Shown here piece after piece: positions 26,384 to 34,818 of a stretch of DNA of 64,000 nucleotides; within the stretch, counting starts at the first letter, position 1; every line of letters starts with the position of its first letter. The notes under the pieces were generated by a model. That model was given only the letters and a program-made list of their open reading frames with translations. It was not told the DNA's origin and ran no database searches. The translations under genes and the position numbers were made by a program. The DNA is taken from assembly GCF_965200405.1 (NCBI RefSeq), contig NZ_OZ241356.1, forward strand, positions 2,666,001 to 2,730,000. The letters are read 5' to 3'. The DNA comes from Glacieibacterium sp965200405 (GTDB taxonomy: Bacteria; Pseudomonadota; Alphaproteobacteria; Sphingomonadales; Sphingomonadaceae).

Positions 26384-28261
26384 CTATCCGGCTGCCAGTT
26401 CGAGCGGTTCCCACAGGCGCTGGCGGGGCGCCGACAGCCCGGTCTCCGCCTCGCAATTGGCCCGCAGCGTCTCGATGTCGGGGCCGAAATCGAACACCTC
26501 CACATCCCCGCGATCCTTGCGCATCGTGTCGCGCCGCGCCGCGGTGGCGGCTGCATCGACGCTGCCATCGGTCCCAATGACAACGCCATAGGCTGCGGCG
26601 CCAGCAACGGTGACAAGGCCTTGTTCGATCTCCTTGACGATCAATGGCGGATCGCGGTCCAACGGATCGCCCCAGCCACCGCCACCCCACGTGATGAAGT
26701 GCAGCACGTCGTCCGCTTCGACTTCCAGATCCTCGACCTTGTTGCCGACAATCCGCTGCGAGCCGTCGGGCTTTTCGAGAATCTTGCGCGCGCGGGCGCC
26801 CGGCAGGCCGCCGTTGACGCCCCAGGGGGGCACGAACCAGCGGTCGTCGTGGATGGCGATTTTACCCGGCTCCAGGAAACGATAGGACATGACGATGCCG
26901 TTGCCACCGCGGTGGAGGCCAGCGCCGCCCGAATCCGCCACCGTCTCGTAGCGTTCGATCACCAACGGAAAATAGCGCTCGAGAAATTCATTGGGCACAT
27001 TGGTGAAGTTGGGGAACAGCGAATGGCCGTCGGGCCCGTCGCCGAGCGGACGACCCGGAATCCCGCCGAAGCCGATCTGGAACAGCTGGAAATAGACACC
27101 GGCCTTGTCGAAGCCCGAATAGAACAGGTGCGGCGAGGAGGAAAAGCCGGCGGCGGTCAGGAACTCCGGCGTCTTTTGACCGAGCAGGCCGCCGAGGATG
27201 TCGAACATCCGGCCGAGTGCGTGGGTCCGGCCTGAAAGCGCCGCCGGGAAACGCGGCTTGAGAAGCGACCCTTCCGGGATGCGGATATCGATAAGATCGT
27301 AATAGCCATCGTTAAACAGGATCTGCGGATCGAAGACCATGATCATGTAGATTCCGAAGAACATCCGCATCATGTTCTCGTTGAGGTAGAAGTTGATCGA
27401 GGCCGCGGACTGGGGATCGGTGCCGTCGAAGTCGAGGACGACGCGGCCGTTCTCACGCCACATCGTGCACTTTATCTTGTAAGGACCATAACCCATGCCG
27501 TCGTCGCAGAGGTAATCCTCGAAACTGACCTTCTCCTCGCTGATCGCCCTGCCGATCAGCAAGGTCATCGCGCGGTGATTGCGGGCAAGCAGGTCCTCGC
27601 AAGCGGAAACGAAGATGTCGTCACCGAAGCGCTCGGCCAGTTCGACGACGCGGCGTGCAGCGACGCGGCAGGCGGCGATCAACGCGTTGAGATCCGCCTT
27701 GCACCAGTCGGGCGTCCGCACCTGATGCATGATCAGCCTGACGACCTCCTCGTTATAGGCGCCCTGCTTGTAGATCTTTACCGGCGGGATACGGACGCCT
27801 TCCTGGAAGATCGAGGTGGCGTCGATCGGCATCGAGCCGGCGACCATGCCGCCGATGTCCGACATGTGACCGAACATCGAGGTGTAGGCGATCAGGCGGC
27901 CGTCCTTGAAAACGGGCAGCAGCACCAGCCAGTCGTTGCAGTGGCTGACTGCGCCGCCGACCGAATACGGATCGGACAGCAGGATCAGGTCGCCTTCCTC
28001 CACCGTGCCGTCGAAGCCATCGAGAAACGGGCCGATGTACGAGCCGAACTGGCCGACGATCATGCGGCCCTGGTGATCCGCGATCAGCGGAAAGGCGTCG
28101 CCCTGCTCGCGAATGCCGGGCGACATCGCGGTACGCACCAGCGTCGCGTCCATCTCGACGCGCGCATTGCGCAACGCATTCTCGATGATGTCGAGCGTCA
28201 CCGGGTCCAGCCCGAGCTTCTTGAAAGGCGTCTGGTTCGATTGGACGATTCGTGCGCGCAT
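26384..28261 (-). CDS. Hydantoinase B/oxoprolinase B-family subunit
   Basis: This 625-residue protein of the HyuB family has VTLDIIENALRNARVEMDATLVRTAMSPGIREQGDAFP at the N-terminus (given here in outline: DIIENAL, RTAMSP, REQGDAF). SHCNDWLVLLPVF, FGHMSDIGGM and GLHRGGNGIVMSYRF follow. HyuB subunits work with HyuA subunits in ATP-dependent opening of cyclic amides (N-methylhydantoin, 5-oxoproline) or in carboxylation of acetone and acetophenone. The HyuA partner is encoded ten bases upstream and a small protein gene follows five bases downstream. Length and order fit either group; nothing visible decides between hydrolysis and carboxylation. Confidence 0.9.
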   Translation of the reverse strand: MRARIVQSNQTPFKKLGLDPVTLDIIENALRNARVEMDATLVRTAMSPGIREQGDAFPLIADHQGRMIVGQFGSYIGPFLDGFDGTVEEGDLILLSDPYSVGGAVSHCNDWLVLLPVFKDGRLIAYTSMFGHMSDIGGMVAGSMPIDATSIFQEGVRIPPVKIYKQGAYNEEVVRLIMHQVRTPDWCKADLNALIAACRVAARRVVELAERFGDDIFVSACEDLLARNHRAMTLLIGRAISEEKVSFEDYLCDDGMGYGPYKIKCTMWRENGRVVLDFDGTDPQSAASINFYLNENMMRMFFGIYMIMVFDPQILFNDGYYDLIDIRIPEGSLLKPRFPAALSGRTHALGRMFDILGGLLGQKTPEFLTAAGFSSSPHLFYSGFDKAGVYFQLFQIGFGGIPGRPLGDGPDGHSLFPNFTNVPNEFLERYFPLVIERYETVADSGGAGLHRGGNGIVMSYRFLEPGKIAIHDDRWFVPPWGVNGGLPGARARKILEKPDGSQRIVGNKVEDLEVEADDVLHFITWGGGGWGDPLDRDPPLIVKEIEQGLVTVAGAAAYGVVIGTDGSVDAAATAARRDTMRKDRGDVEVFDFGPDIETLRANCEAETGLSAPRQRLWEPLELAAG

Positions 28262-28271
28262 CTGCTGGTCC

Positions 28272-30338
28272 TTACGCTTCGGCCGGGGCGGGGACGGGCG
28301 TGATCAGGATGTTGCCGACCGCGTCGACGGTGGCGATGCAGTCCGCTTCGACAAGCGTCGTGGAATCCATCTCGATGACGATGGCCGGCCCGGCGATGAC
28401 GTCGCCGGCCCTGAGCCTGGCGCGGTCGTAGATGACGCCCGGCTGCATCTGGCCGTTCATGTAAAGTTGGTGGTCGCGCAGCTTGGCGGCGCGCGGATCA
28501 CCGTCCCCGACCTGCAGCTTCGCCGCAGGCAGGTCGAGCGCCTGGCCCAGCGCGACGGCGCGCAGGTTCACGATCTCGTGCTCGCTATCCATGTTGAAGG
28601 TGAAGAGCCGGCGATGCTCCTCGTCGAAGCGACCCGTCAGCACGCTGATCCCGGTTTCGCCCAGATCCGCGATCGTCACCGTCATCGGCACCTCGAACGC
28701 CTGGCCCGAGTAGCGCACGTCAGCTTCGAACTCGACTGTGATCTCGTCGGCGGCGACGCCCTCGGCCTCCAGCTCCGCGCGGATCTGTATCTCCATCTCC
28801 GACAGCACGGCGACGATCGCCTGGCCGGTGGTGCGCGACGCGAGGGTCGAGAAGGAGCGCGCCGTCTCGGTTCGCATCCGCGTCGTGGCGTCACCCAGCG
28901 CACACAGCACGCCCGGCGACACCGGGGAAATCGCCGGCCAGCTTCCCATCAGGCGCGCGACAGCGTTGACGTGCAGCGGCCCGGCACCGCCGAAGCCCAT
29001 CAACGCGAAATCGCGGGCGTCATAGCCCTGCTGCACCGAGATCATCCTCAGCGCGCCGAACATGTTCTCGTTGACGATATCGATGATGCCGCGCGCCGCC
29101 GCATACAGGTCGATTCCTAACGCGTCGGCAATCGTCTTCACCGCAGCCGTGGCACCGGCGCGGTCGAGCTTGAACGTGCCGCCGAGCAGCGCCTCAGGCA
29201 GATAGCCGAGGACGACGTTCGCGTCGGTCACGGTGGGCAGCTTGCCACCCTTGCCGTAGGCGACGGGACCCGGCACCGCGCCGGCGGACTGCGGACCGAC
29301 GCGTAGCGCCCCGGTCAGCTCGGGAACATAGGCAATCGAGCCGCCGCCGGCGCCTACCGTCTTGACGTCCAGCGCGGAGGCGCGGACCGAAAGGTGGCCG
29401 ACCTCGGTGGTGCGGACGCGGCGTGCCTCGAGGTTCTCGATCAGCGCGACATCGGTCGAGGTGCCGCCGACGTCGAGCGTCAGGATGTTCCGGATGCCGG
29501 CATTCTTGCTGACCCAGATTGCTCCGGTGACGCCGCCCGCCGGTCCCGACATCAGCAACGAAACCGGATGTTCCTCAGACTTTTCCGAGGTCATCAGGCC
29601 GCCGTCGGAGCGCAGCAGCAACAATTGGCCCACCATGCCCGCGCCACGCAACTTGGCGCGCAGGCTGCGGACGTAACGGCCGACGATGGGGCGGACGGCG
29701 GCATTCGCCACGGTGGTCAGCGTTCGCTCGTATTCCTGCATCTCGGGCAGGACGATATGGCTGAGCGAGACGGGGACGTCGGGCATGATCTCGTTGGCGA
29801 GCGCGCCGACGCGCGTCTCGTGCGCGCCGTTCAAATAGGCGTTCATCAGCGATACGGTCAGCGCCTCGACGCCTTTTGCCTTCAGCTTTTCGAGCTGGGC
29901 GCGGATGTCCGCTTCGTCGAGCGGGCGGAGTTCTTTGCCGCGGGCGTTGATCCGGCCCTTGATCTCGAATGTATCCTCCAGCGCCGCGAGCGGCTGGGGC
30001 TTGGGCCAGACGATCCAGCCGGCGAGTCCGCCGGGCACGAAGCTACGCGCGATCTGCATGGTCTGGCGGTAGCCCTGGGTGACGATCAGGCCGACACGCG
30101 CGCCCTTGCCTTCGAGCACCGCGTTGGTCGCGACGGTGGTGCCGTGCAGCAGGATGCCGATGTCCGCTGGCGCAATCCCGGCCGTTGCGCAGATCGCGTT
30201 CAGACCGGTCAATATGCCTTCGGAACTGTCGTGCGGCGTCGACGGCGTCTTGTGCCGCCAGAAGGCGCCGGTGGCTTCTTCGAGCAGGAGGAGGTCGGTA
30301 AACGTGCCGCCGACATCAACGCCAAGCCGATATGCCAT
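28272..30338 (-). CDS. Hydantoinase A/oxoprolinase A-family subunit (ATPase)
   Basis: This 688-residue protein has an ASKHA-type ATPase fold. Phosphate-binding motif 1 is LGVDVGGTFTDLLLLE (4-19), followed by HGTTVATNAVLEGKGARVGLI cut short here (HGTTVATNAV). The second phosphate motif is LTLDVGGTSTDVAL and the adenosine motif is MGFGGAGPLHV. HyuA subunits couple ATP hydrolysis to activation of a carbonyl or bicarbonate, and the B subunit carries the substrate site. The gene begins 12 bases after the MDR dehydrogenase gene and forms a pair with the B subunit gene. The context of ketone-forming dehydrogenases makes a ketone carboxylase as plausible as a cyclic amidase. Confidence 0.9.
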   Translation of the reverse strand: MAYRLGVDVGGTFTDLLLLEEATGAFWRHKTPSTPHDSSEGILTGLNAICATAGIAPADIGILLHGTTVATNAVLEGKGARVGLIVTQGYRQTMQIARSFVPGGLAGWIVWPKPQPLAALEDTFEIKGRINARGKELRPLDEADIRAQLEKLKAKGVEALTVSLMNAYLNGAHETRVGALANEIMPDVPVSLSHIVLPEMQEYERTLTTVANAAVRPIVGRYVRSLRAKLRGAGMVGQLLLLRSDGGLMTSEKSEEHPVSLLMSGPAGGVTGAIWVSKNAGIRNILTLDVGGTSTDVALIENLEARRVRTTEVGHLSVRASALDVKTVGAGGGSIAYVPELTGALRVGPQSAGAVPGPVAYGKGGKLPTVTDANVVLGYLPEALLGGTFKLDRAGATAAVKTIADALGIDLYAAARGIIDIVNENMFGALRMISVQQGYDARDFALMGFGGAGPLHVNAVARLMGSWPAISPVSPGVLCALGDATTRMRTETARSFSTLASRTTGQAIVAVLSEMEIQIRAELEAEGVAADEITVEFEADVRYSGQAFEVPMTVTIADLGETGISVLTGRFDEEHRRLFTFNMDSEHEIVNLRAVALGQALDLPAAKLQVGDGDPRAAKLRDHQLYMNGQMQPGVIYDRARLRAGDVIAGPAIVIEMDSTTLVEADCIATVDAVGNILITPVPAPAEA

Positions 30339-30350
30339 CGATCGTCCCTA

Positions 30351-31370
30351 TTACGATTGAGGGGCGCGAAGGTCGACGATGACCTTGCCCATGGACTGTC
30401 CGGAAACCAGATGCTCGACGGCATCGTAGACCCCTTCGAGGCCGATGAACTTGCGCTCGTCGAAGACCATTTTGAGCTTGCCGGCGTCGTAGAGCGCGAA
30501 GACCTTGGCGCGGGCCTGCGGCCAGTGCTCGGCCAGCAGGCCGTTCATGAAGCCCCGGACCGATGCGCCCTTGTAATAGAGCTTGTGGGCGATGCGCGGC
30601 TGGGTGACGATCTCGGGCTGGCCTTCAAGATCGGCCGCCGCCCCGCCGACGACGACGCGGCCATGCGGCGCGACATTGTCGAGGAAGGCATCGAAGATAC
30701 CGCCGCTTACGGTGTCGATCGCGACGTTGAGCTTGTCGGGATACTCTGCCGCGAGCACGTCCGACACGGACTCCGACCGGTAATCGATGACCCGGTGTGC
30801 GCCGAGCGACTTGACGAAGTTGCTCTTGGTCTTGCCGCCGCAGACCGCGACGACGTGGCAGCCGCGGAGCAGGGCAAGCTGGACGATCAGGTGCCCAAGC
30901 CCACCCGCCGCCGCGGAGATGGCGACCGTCTCGCCGTCCCGCAGGGCGCCGATATGCTCGAGCGCCATCGACGCCGAGACTCCCGTTGAGGCGAGGCCGA
31001 GCCATTCGGGCGCAGCGCTTGGCACCTTGGCGAAATGGCCCTCGGGGGCGACATTCCACTGGCGGTAGCCGCCCGGAAAGCGCGTCGTGACGACCGCGTC
31101 GCCGGCCGCGAAACCGACCACCCCGTCGCCGACTGCTTCGACCGTGCCGAGCGCCTCGACGCCGGTCAGCGTCGGTAGCGCGATCTTGACGTAGTCGACT
31201 GCATTGCGCGCGATCTGGGTGTCGAAGATGCCGTTCACGCCGGCATAGTGATTGCGCACGAGCAGTTCGCCCGGACCGGGCTGGCGCAAGTCCAGGTCGA
31301 CGATCGTCGCGCCCGCCCGGAAGGTGTCGGCAAAACGCTGCAACTGGATGGCGCGATACGTATTACTCAT
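30351..31370 (-). CDS. MDR-family oxidoreductase, prostaglandin-reductase-3/quinone-reductase type
   Basis: This 339-residue medium-chain dehydrogenase/reductase without zinc Cys residues binds NADPH through AISAAAGGLGHLIVQLA. GVEALGTVEAVGDGV and MGKVIVDL are in the usual places. The pattern is nearest the PTGR3/ZADH2 group that reduces alpha,beta-unsaturated ketones, an identification made from memory of the family. It overlaps the flavin oxidase gene upstream (ATGA) and precedes the HyuA-like gene by 12 bases. It could reduce an enone intermediate before the carboxylase or hydrolase step. That order is inferred. Confidence 0.85.
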   Translation of the reverse strand: MSNTYRAIQLQRFADTFRAGATIVDLDLRQPGPGELLVRNHYAGVNGIFDTQIARNAVDYVKIALPTLTGVEALGTVEAVGDGVVGFAAGDAVVTTRFPGGYRQWNVAPEGHFAKVPSAAPEWLGLASTGVSASMALEHIGALRDGETVAISAAAGGLGHLIVQLALLRGCHVVAVCGGKTKSNFVKSLGAHRVIDYRSESVSDVLAAEYPDKLNVAIDTVSGGIFDAFLDNVAPHGRVVVGGAAADLEGQPEIVTQPRIAHKLYYKGASVRGFMNGLLAEHWPQARAKVFALYDAGKLKMVFDERKFIGLEGVYDAVEHLVSGQSMGKVIVDLRAPQS

Positions 31371-32986
31371 GCGTCGGCGCCTGCGTCCGGAAAGCCGAGG
31401 ACGCCGGGATTGAGGAGGCCATCCGGATCGGTGACGCGCTTCACCGCATCGAGCAGCGCCTGCGATACCGCATCACGGCTTTCACGGTACGGATAAGTGC
31501 GGCCGATCTGGAAATGACCACTGCCGTAGCGCGCGAAGATGCCGATCAATTCCTTGCGCAGCGCGGTCACGAGCGCGGTCGCCTCCGGATGCAGCGGCCG
31601 CTGCGTCAGCCGCGCGAGATGGGAAGGCTCGACCGCGGATTCGTGGATCTTGCGCCAGCCCTGCGGCCAGAAGAACACCGGCTCGATCACGATCGCGTTC
31701 GTCGCCATCGTCGTGAACAGGAAGCCGACATGGATTTCGGCGGCATCCATCTCGGCCCGACGCCGTGCGAACACCGCCTGTATCTCGGCGAAGATCTCGG
31801 GCGCGGTCGATAGCGAGGTCACGCCGTGGCACGGCACCCAAGCCTCGCCGGTCGGCCCGAGCATGGAGTTGAGCGGCGGGAACGGCATCGCCCGGATGAC
31901 CTTGGCAATCGTATTCTCGATTTCCGCGCCACCGAAGCTGAGGCAGATACGCCGCGCCTCGGCCATGTCGGCATCGACCGCTGCCTTCGACCGGCCCTCG
32001 CAAGCGAAATGGAACGGGTAATCTGTCGGGGCGATGAAGTTGCGCCCGCCCATTGCGATCTTTGCCGCCGCGAGCAGGCCCTTGCCGAGCGACTTTTCCT
32101 TGGCGACGACCTTGCCGAGCGTCCTGATGTCGCCCGCCAGTGAGGCACGCTTCATGCGAACGACGGTCAGGCCGGGATCGAACGCGCAGGTTTCGGCGGC
32201 GACACCCGAACGCGCGATTTCCGCCATGGCCTTGAGCAACGCTTCGCCGCTCGGGAAGGAGAAGGAGGCGGTGTCTTCGAACTTGGGCGCGGTAATCAAG
32301 CGAAGCGTGATCTCCGCCTTGATCCCCAGCGTGCCGCAGTCGCCGCAGAACAGGCCGGTCAGGTCGGGGCCGAAGTGACGGTAATGCGGCGTGTCGCCAT
32401 TCGGTCCGCGCGCACCGGTGCGGACGATCTTGCCGTCTGCAGTGACGATCTTGAGCGCCACAACGCTTTCGCTCGACGTTCCATAATGTCCCGCTCCGAA
32501 CATCGCGTTGAGCTGCGAGATGCCGCCGCCAATCGTCGAGGACAGGCCTGACATGGGCCCCCAGAAGGGCAGCCGCAGGCCTTGTGTGGCGAGTGCGTCG
32601 TTGACCGCGGTCCATGTCGCGCCCGCTTCCACGGTGATCGTCATGTCGTCACGGCTGAGACGCAGGATGCGGTTCATTCGTGACATGTCGAGCGAGATAG
32701 TGCGGTGATGCGCCGGGACGTAGCCGCCGGTGTAGCTCATGCCTGCGCCGCGAGGGGCGATCGAATAGCCGGCTGCATCCGCCGCCTTGGCGACCGCGGC
32801 GACTTCATCGGTGGAGCCCGGTGAGACCACGAGCGCCACGATTGCCGGGCCCGGCTGCCAGACGTCCTCGCTGTGCAGTGCGCGGATTGCCTCATCGTCG
32901 CGGGCGTGGGCATCGCCGACGATGCGGGCGAAGACCGTCAGGTCCGGCGTCTCCACGGTTGGCGGGTGCTGTGCGGCCTGCTGCAT
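31367..32986 (-). CDS. FAD-binding oxidase, VAO/4-cresol-dehydrogenase type
   Basis: This protein of about 539 residues has an N-terminal PCMH FAD-binding domain: IAPRGAGMSYTGGYVP, MNRILRLSRDDMTITVEAGATW in outline (MNRIL, VEAGATW), GLSSTIGGGIS and GTLGIKAEITLRL. The C-terminal cap ends in IGRTYPYRES and DGLLNPGVLGF. The VAO family oxidises para-substituted phenols, hydroxy acids and other alcohols, and flavin is sometimes linked to His or Tyr. The paralogue at 47681 has the same ends. It is the first gene of the 8-kb operon controlled by the operator at 33013. The start is ATG 32986, one codon after a TTG. Confidence 0.87.
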   Translation of the reverse strand: MQQAAQHPPTVETPDLTVFARIVGDAHARDDEAIRALHSEDVWQPGPAIVALVVSPGSTDEVAAVAKAADAAGYSIAPRGAGMSYTGGYVPAHHRTISLDMSRMNRILRLSRDDMTITVEAGATWTAVNDALATQGLRLPFWGPMSGLSSTIGGGISQLNAMFGAGHYGTSSESVVALKIVTADGKIVRTGARGPNGDTPHYRHFGPDLTGLFCGDCGTLGIKAEITLRLITAPKFEDTASFSFPSGEALLKAMAEIARSGVAAETCAFDPGLTVVRMKRASLAGDIRTLGKVVAKEKSLGKGLLAAAKIAMGGRNFIAPTDYPFHFACEGRSKAAVDADMAEARRICLSFGGAEIENTIAKVIRAMPFPPLNSMLGPTGEAWVPCHGVTSLSTAPEIFAEIQAVFARRRAEMDAAEIHVGFLFTTMATNAIVIEPVFFWPQGWRKIHESAVEPSHLARLTQRPLHPEATALVTALRKELIGIFARYGSGHFQIGRTYPYRESRDAVSQALLDAVKRVTDPDGLLNPGVLGFPDAGADA

Positions 32987-33012
32987 CAACTCGGGTCCGT
33001 TATGTAAGTAAT

Positions 33013-33032
33013 ATGTTATATAACTATGACAT
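33013..33032. promoter_or_regulatory. Operator copy 2 of the catabolic regulon
   Basis: This is the dyad ATG-N14-CAT with the symmetric core ATGTTATA...TATGACAT, 27 bases upstream of the flavin oxidase start. It matches the reference copy at 12 of 20 positions but keeps the invariant TG, A6, A14 and AC. It probably controls the six-gene operon down to 24985. A GCAAGCGC octamer lies just right of it, as at 52669 and 59884. Confidence 0.6.
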
Positions 33033-33082
33033 ATTAAATCGGAGTTGCAAGCGCTCCGCGTCGCGCACCGTGACGTTTTTAT

Positions 33083-34462
33083 TCAGTCGTTGACCAGCGC
33101 CGCGGCACCGCGGCCAGCCAGCCAGCCGAGGGTGATTGCGGTCGTCAGGCCCATCGCCGGAAGATACCCCCACGACGATGGACCCGATACCGAACGCGCC
33201 GTGCCGCCGCCGGCAAACAAATTGGCGAACGGCGTCCCGTCTTGTCGCAATACCCGCGCCTGCCCGTCGACCTGGAGACCGCCCTGCGTGTGATACAGCG
33301 CGCCGACGACGCGCAGCGCACGAAAGGGGGCGTGAGGTGAGGCGGCAGTCGTCCAGTGCCGGCCGACCGCATCGGGCGCGTCCTCCAAAGCCGCAGACTG
33401 GGCCTCGGCGATCGTCTCGCTGAGCTGGGCCGGGTCGGCGCCGATCAGCCGGGCCAGATCCTCGGCCGTCGCGGCGGTCTTGGCAGCGTTCAATTCCATC
33501 AACGTGGCGAGTTCTGGAATTGCGGCGCAATGCGCCTCGATCCGAGCATCGTATATCACCCAGCCGATACCATCCGGCTGGCTGGCGAGCGGATGGACCA
33601 TGCCGGCGATGTCCAGCGTCTCGTCGGTAAAGCGCGCGCCTGTCCGGTTGACGATCAGGCCCCCCTCCAGCAGCACGGGCGGCGGCACCGAGATGCCCTG
33701 TGGATCGGTCAGCATCGCATAGCCTTGGTAGGCGCCCATGTCGGCTATCGCCGCGCCCAGCTTTTCGCCGAGGATGATTGCCTCGCCGTGACTTCCCTCA
33801 TGCCCATTGTAGCGCAGCAACCGCGTCTCGGGCATGTAGCGAGCAGTCATCGCGCGGTTGGCGCCGAAGCCGCCGGCGGCCAGGATCAGCGTCTCGCAGC
33901 CGACATGCTCGATCGCGCCGTCCGCCCGTTTCAGTGCAACGCCGACGATCCGGTTCTCCTCGTCCGCGAAGATGTCGACCAGCGTGGTCTTCATCAGCAA
34001 GTCGATCCCGGCATCGCTCAGACGCGCGTGTAGAAGTTGCACCATGTCGAGGCCGCCATGCCCCGGCCAGCCATGGAGCCGCTGGCGACTGTTGCCATAT
34101 GAGGCGCGAAAGCGCGTATCCAGTTCCCAGGGCAATCCGTGTCGATCGATCAGCCATTCGAGCGCCGGCGCGCTGTTGTCGGCGAGCGCGCGGGCGATGA
34201 CCGGATCGGTCTCGCTCCGCGCCTTCGCCATGATGTCGGCAAAGAAGGTGTCGGCGTCGTCCGCGATGCCGTGCGCGGCCTGGCTGCGCGTGCCCGCGGC
34301 ACAGACGAGGCCCTGCGACATGCCGGTCGAGCCGCCGGCGCGGTCGTCACGTTCGACGACCAGCACCCCCGCGCCCGCGTCCGCCGCGGCCAATGCAGCA
34401 ACCGCACCGCAGGCACCGGCCCCGATGACCAGCACCTGCACCGTAAAGTCGAACCGGCTCAA
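33083..34462 (-). CDS. FAD-dependent oxidoreductase of the fumarate-reductase/ketosteroid-dehydrogenase type
   Basis: This 459-residue flavoprotein has an N-terminal dinucleotide fold VLVIGAGACGAVAALAAADAG with VVERDDRAGGSTGMSQG, the second FAD motif LILAAGGFGANRAM, and a C-terminal FAGGGTARSVSGPSSWGYLPAM. The family reduces or desaturates C-C bonds next to carbonyls (fumarate reductase flavoprotein, 3-ketosteroid-1-dehydrogenase, urocanate reductase). It has no haem domain, so its electron partner is unknown. The gene overlaps the small partner-protein gene upstream by four bases and is last in the operon that starts at 36032. Confidence 0.87.
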   Translation of the reverse strand: MSRFDFTVQVLVIGAGACGAVAALAAADAGAGVLVVERDDRAGGSTGMSQGLVCAAGTRSQAAHGIADDADTFFADIMAKARSETDPVIARALADNSAPALEWLIDRHGLPWELDTRFRASYGNSRQRLHGWPGHGGLDMVQLLHARLSDAGIDLLMKTTLVDIFADEENRIVGVALKRADGAIEHVGCETLILAAGGFGANRAMTARYMPETRLLRYNGHEGSHGEAIILGEKLGAAIADMGAYQGYAMLTDPQGISVPPPVLLEGGLIVNRTGARFTDETLDIAGMVHPLASQPDGIGWVIYDARIEAHCAAIPELATLMELNAAKTAATAEDLARLIGADPAQLSETIAEAQSAALEDAPDAVGRHWTTAASPHAPFRALRVVGALYHTQGGLQVDGQARVLRQDGTPFANLFAGGGTARSVSGPSSWGYLPAMGLTTAITLGWLAGRGAAALVND

Positions 34463-34818
34463 GCTTCGGCGCCGATCTCGTCCGCGACGTCCTCTGACGC
34501 GATTTCCCCAGCCATCTGGTTCGCCTCGTTGCGTTGCTGGATGATGCGCAGCACGCGAGCGATATATTCCTGAGTGGCAAGCGCGCGCTCGACGGCGGCT
34601 TGTGGGTCGGGCGAATAGGTCTCGATCTCCCCGCGGGTCAGAACGCCCTGCTGCTCGAGCAGGCGCTCCAGCGTATCGATGCGCTGGCGGCTGACTGCGA
34701 GTTCCTGGACGACGGCCATCGTGATCGCGAGCACCGTCTCGATCTCGGTGTCGAGGAAGAAGGGCCGCTTGCCCGCTGGCTTGGCGCCGGCCTCCGCGAT
34801 CGCTTCCGCGATGCTCAT
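34459..34818 (-). CDS. Small helical partner protein of the second SAM-fold protein
   Basis: This 119-residue protein resembles the 87-residue one at 26115: VVQELAVSRQRIDTLERLL, then QGVLTRGEIETYSPDPQAA. It is extended at both ends, with acidic residues at the C-terminus. The TGATG overlap at 34818 couples it to the SAM-fold gene upstream, and its end overlaps the flavoprotein gene (ATGA). The conserved pairing with SAM-fold proteins in two operons indicates a functional complex. The predicted helix and heptads fit a subunit interface. No known family is recognised with confidence. Confidence 0.72.
   Translation of the reverse strand: MSIAEAIAEAGAKPAGKRPFFLDTEIETVLAITMAVVQELAVSRQRIDTLERLLEQQGVLTRGEIETYSPDPQAAVERALATQEYIARVLRIIQQRNEANQMAGEIASEDVADEIGAEA

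Noticed and set aside
29394..30989. Open frame of 531 codons on the plus strand across the HyuA-like and MDR genes
   Set aside because: It is antisense to two conserved proteins and has the composition of a shadow frame without any recognised motif.
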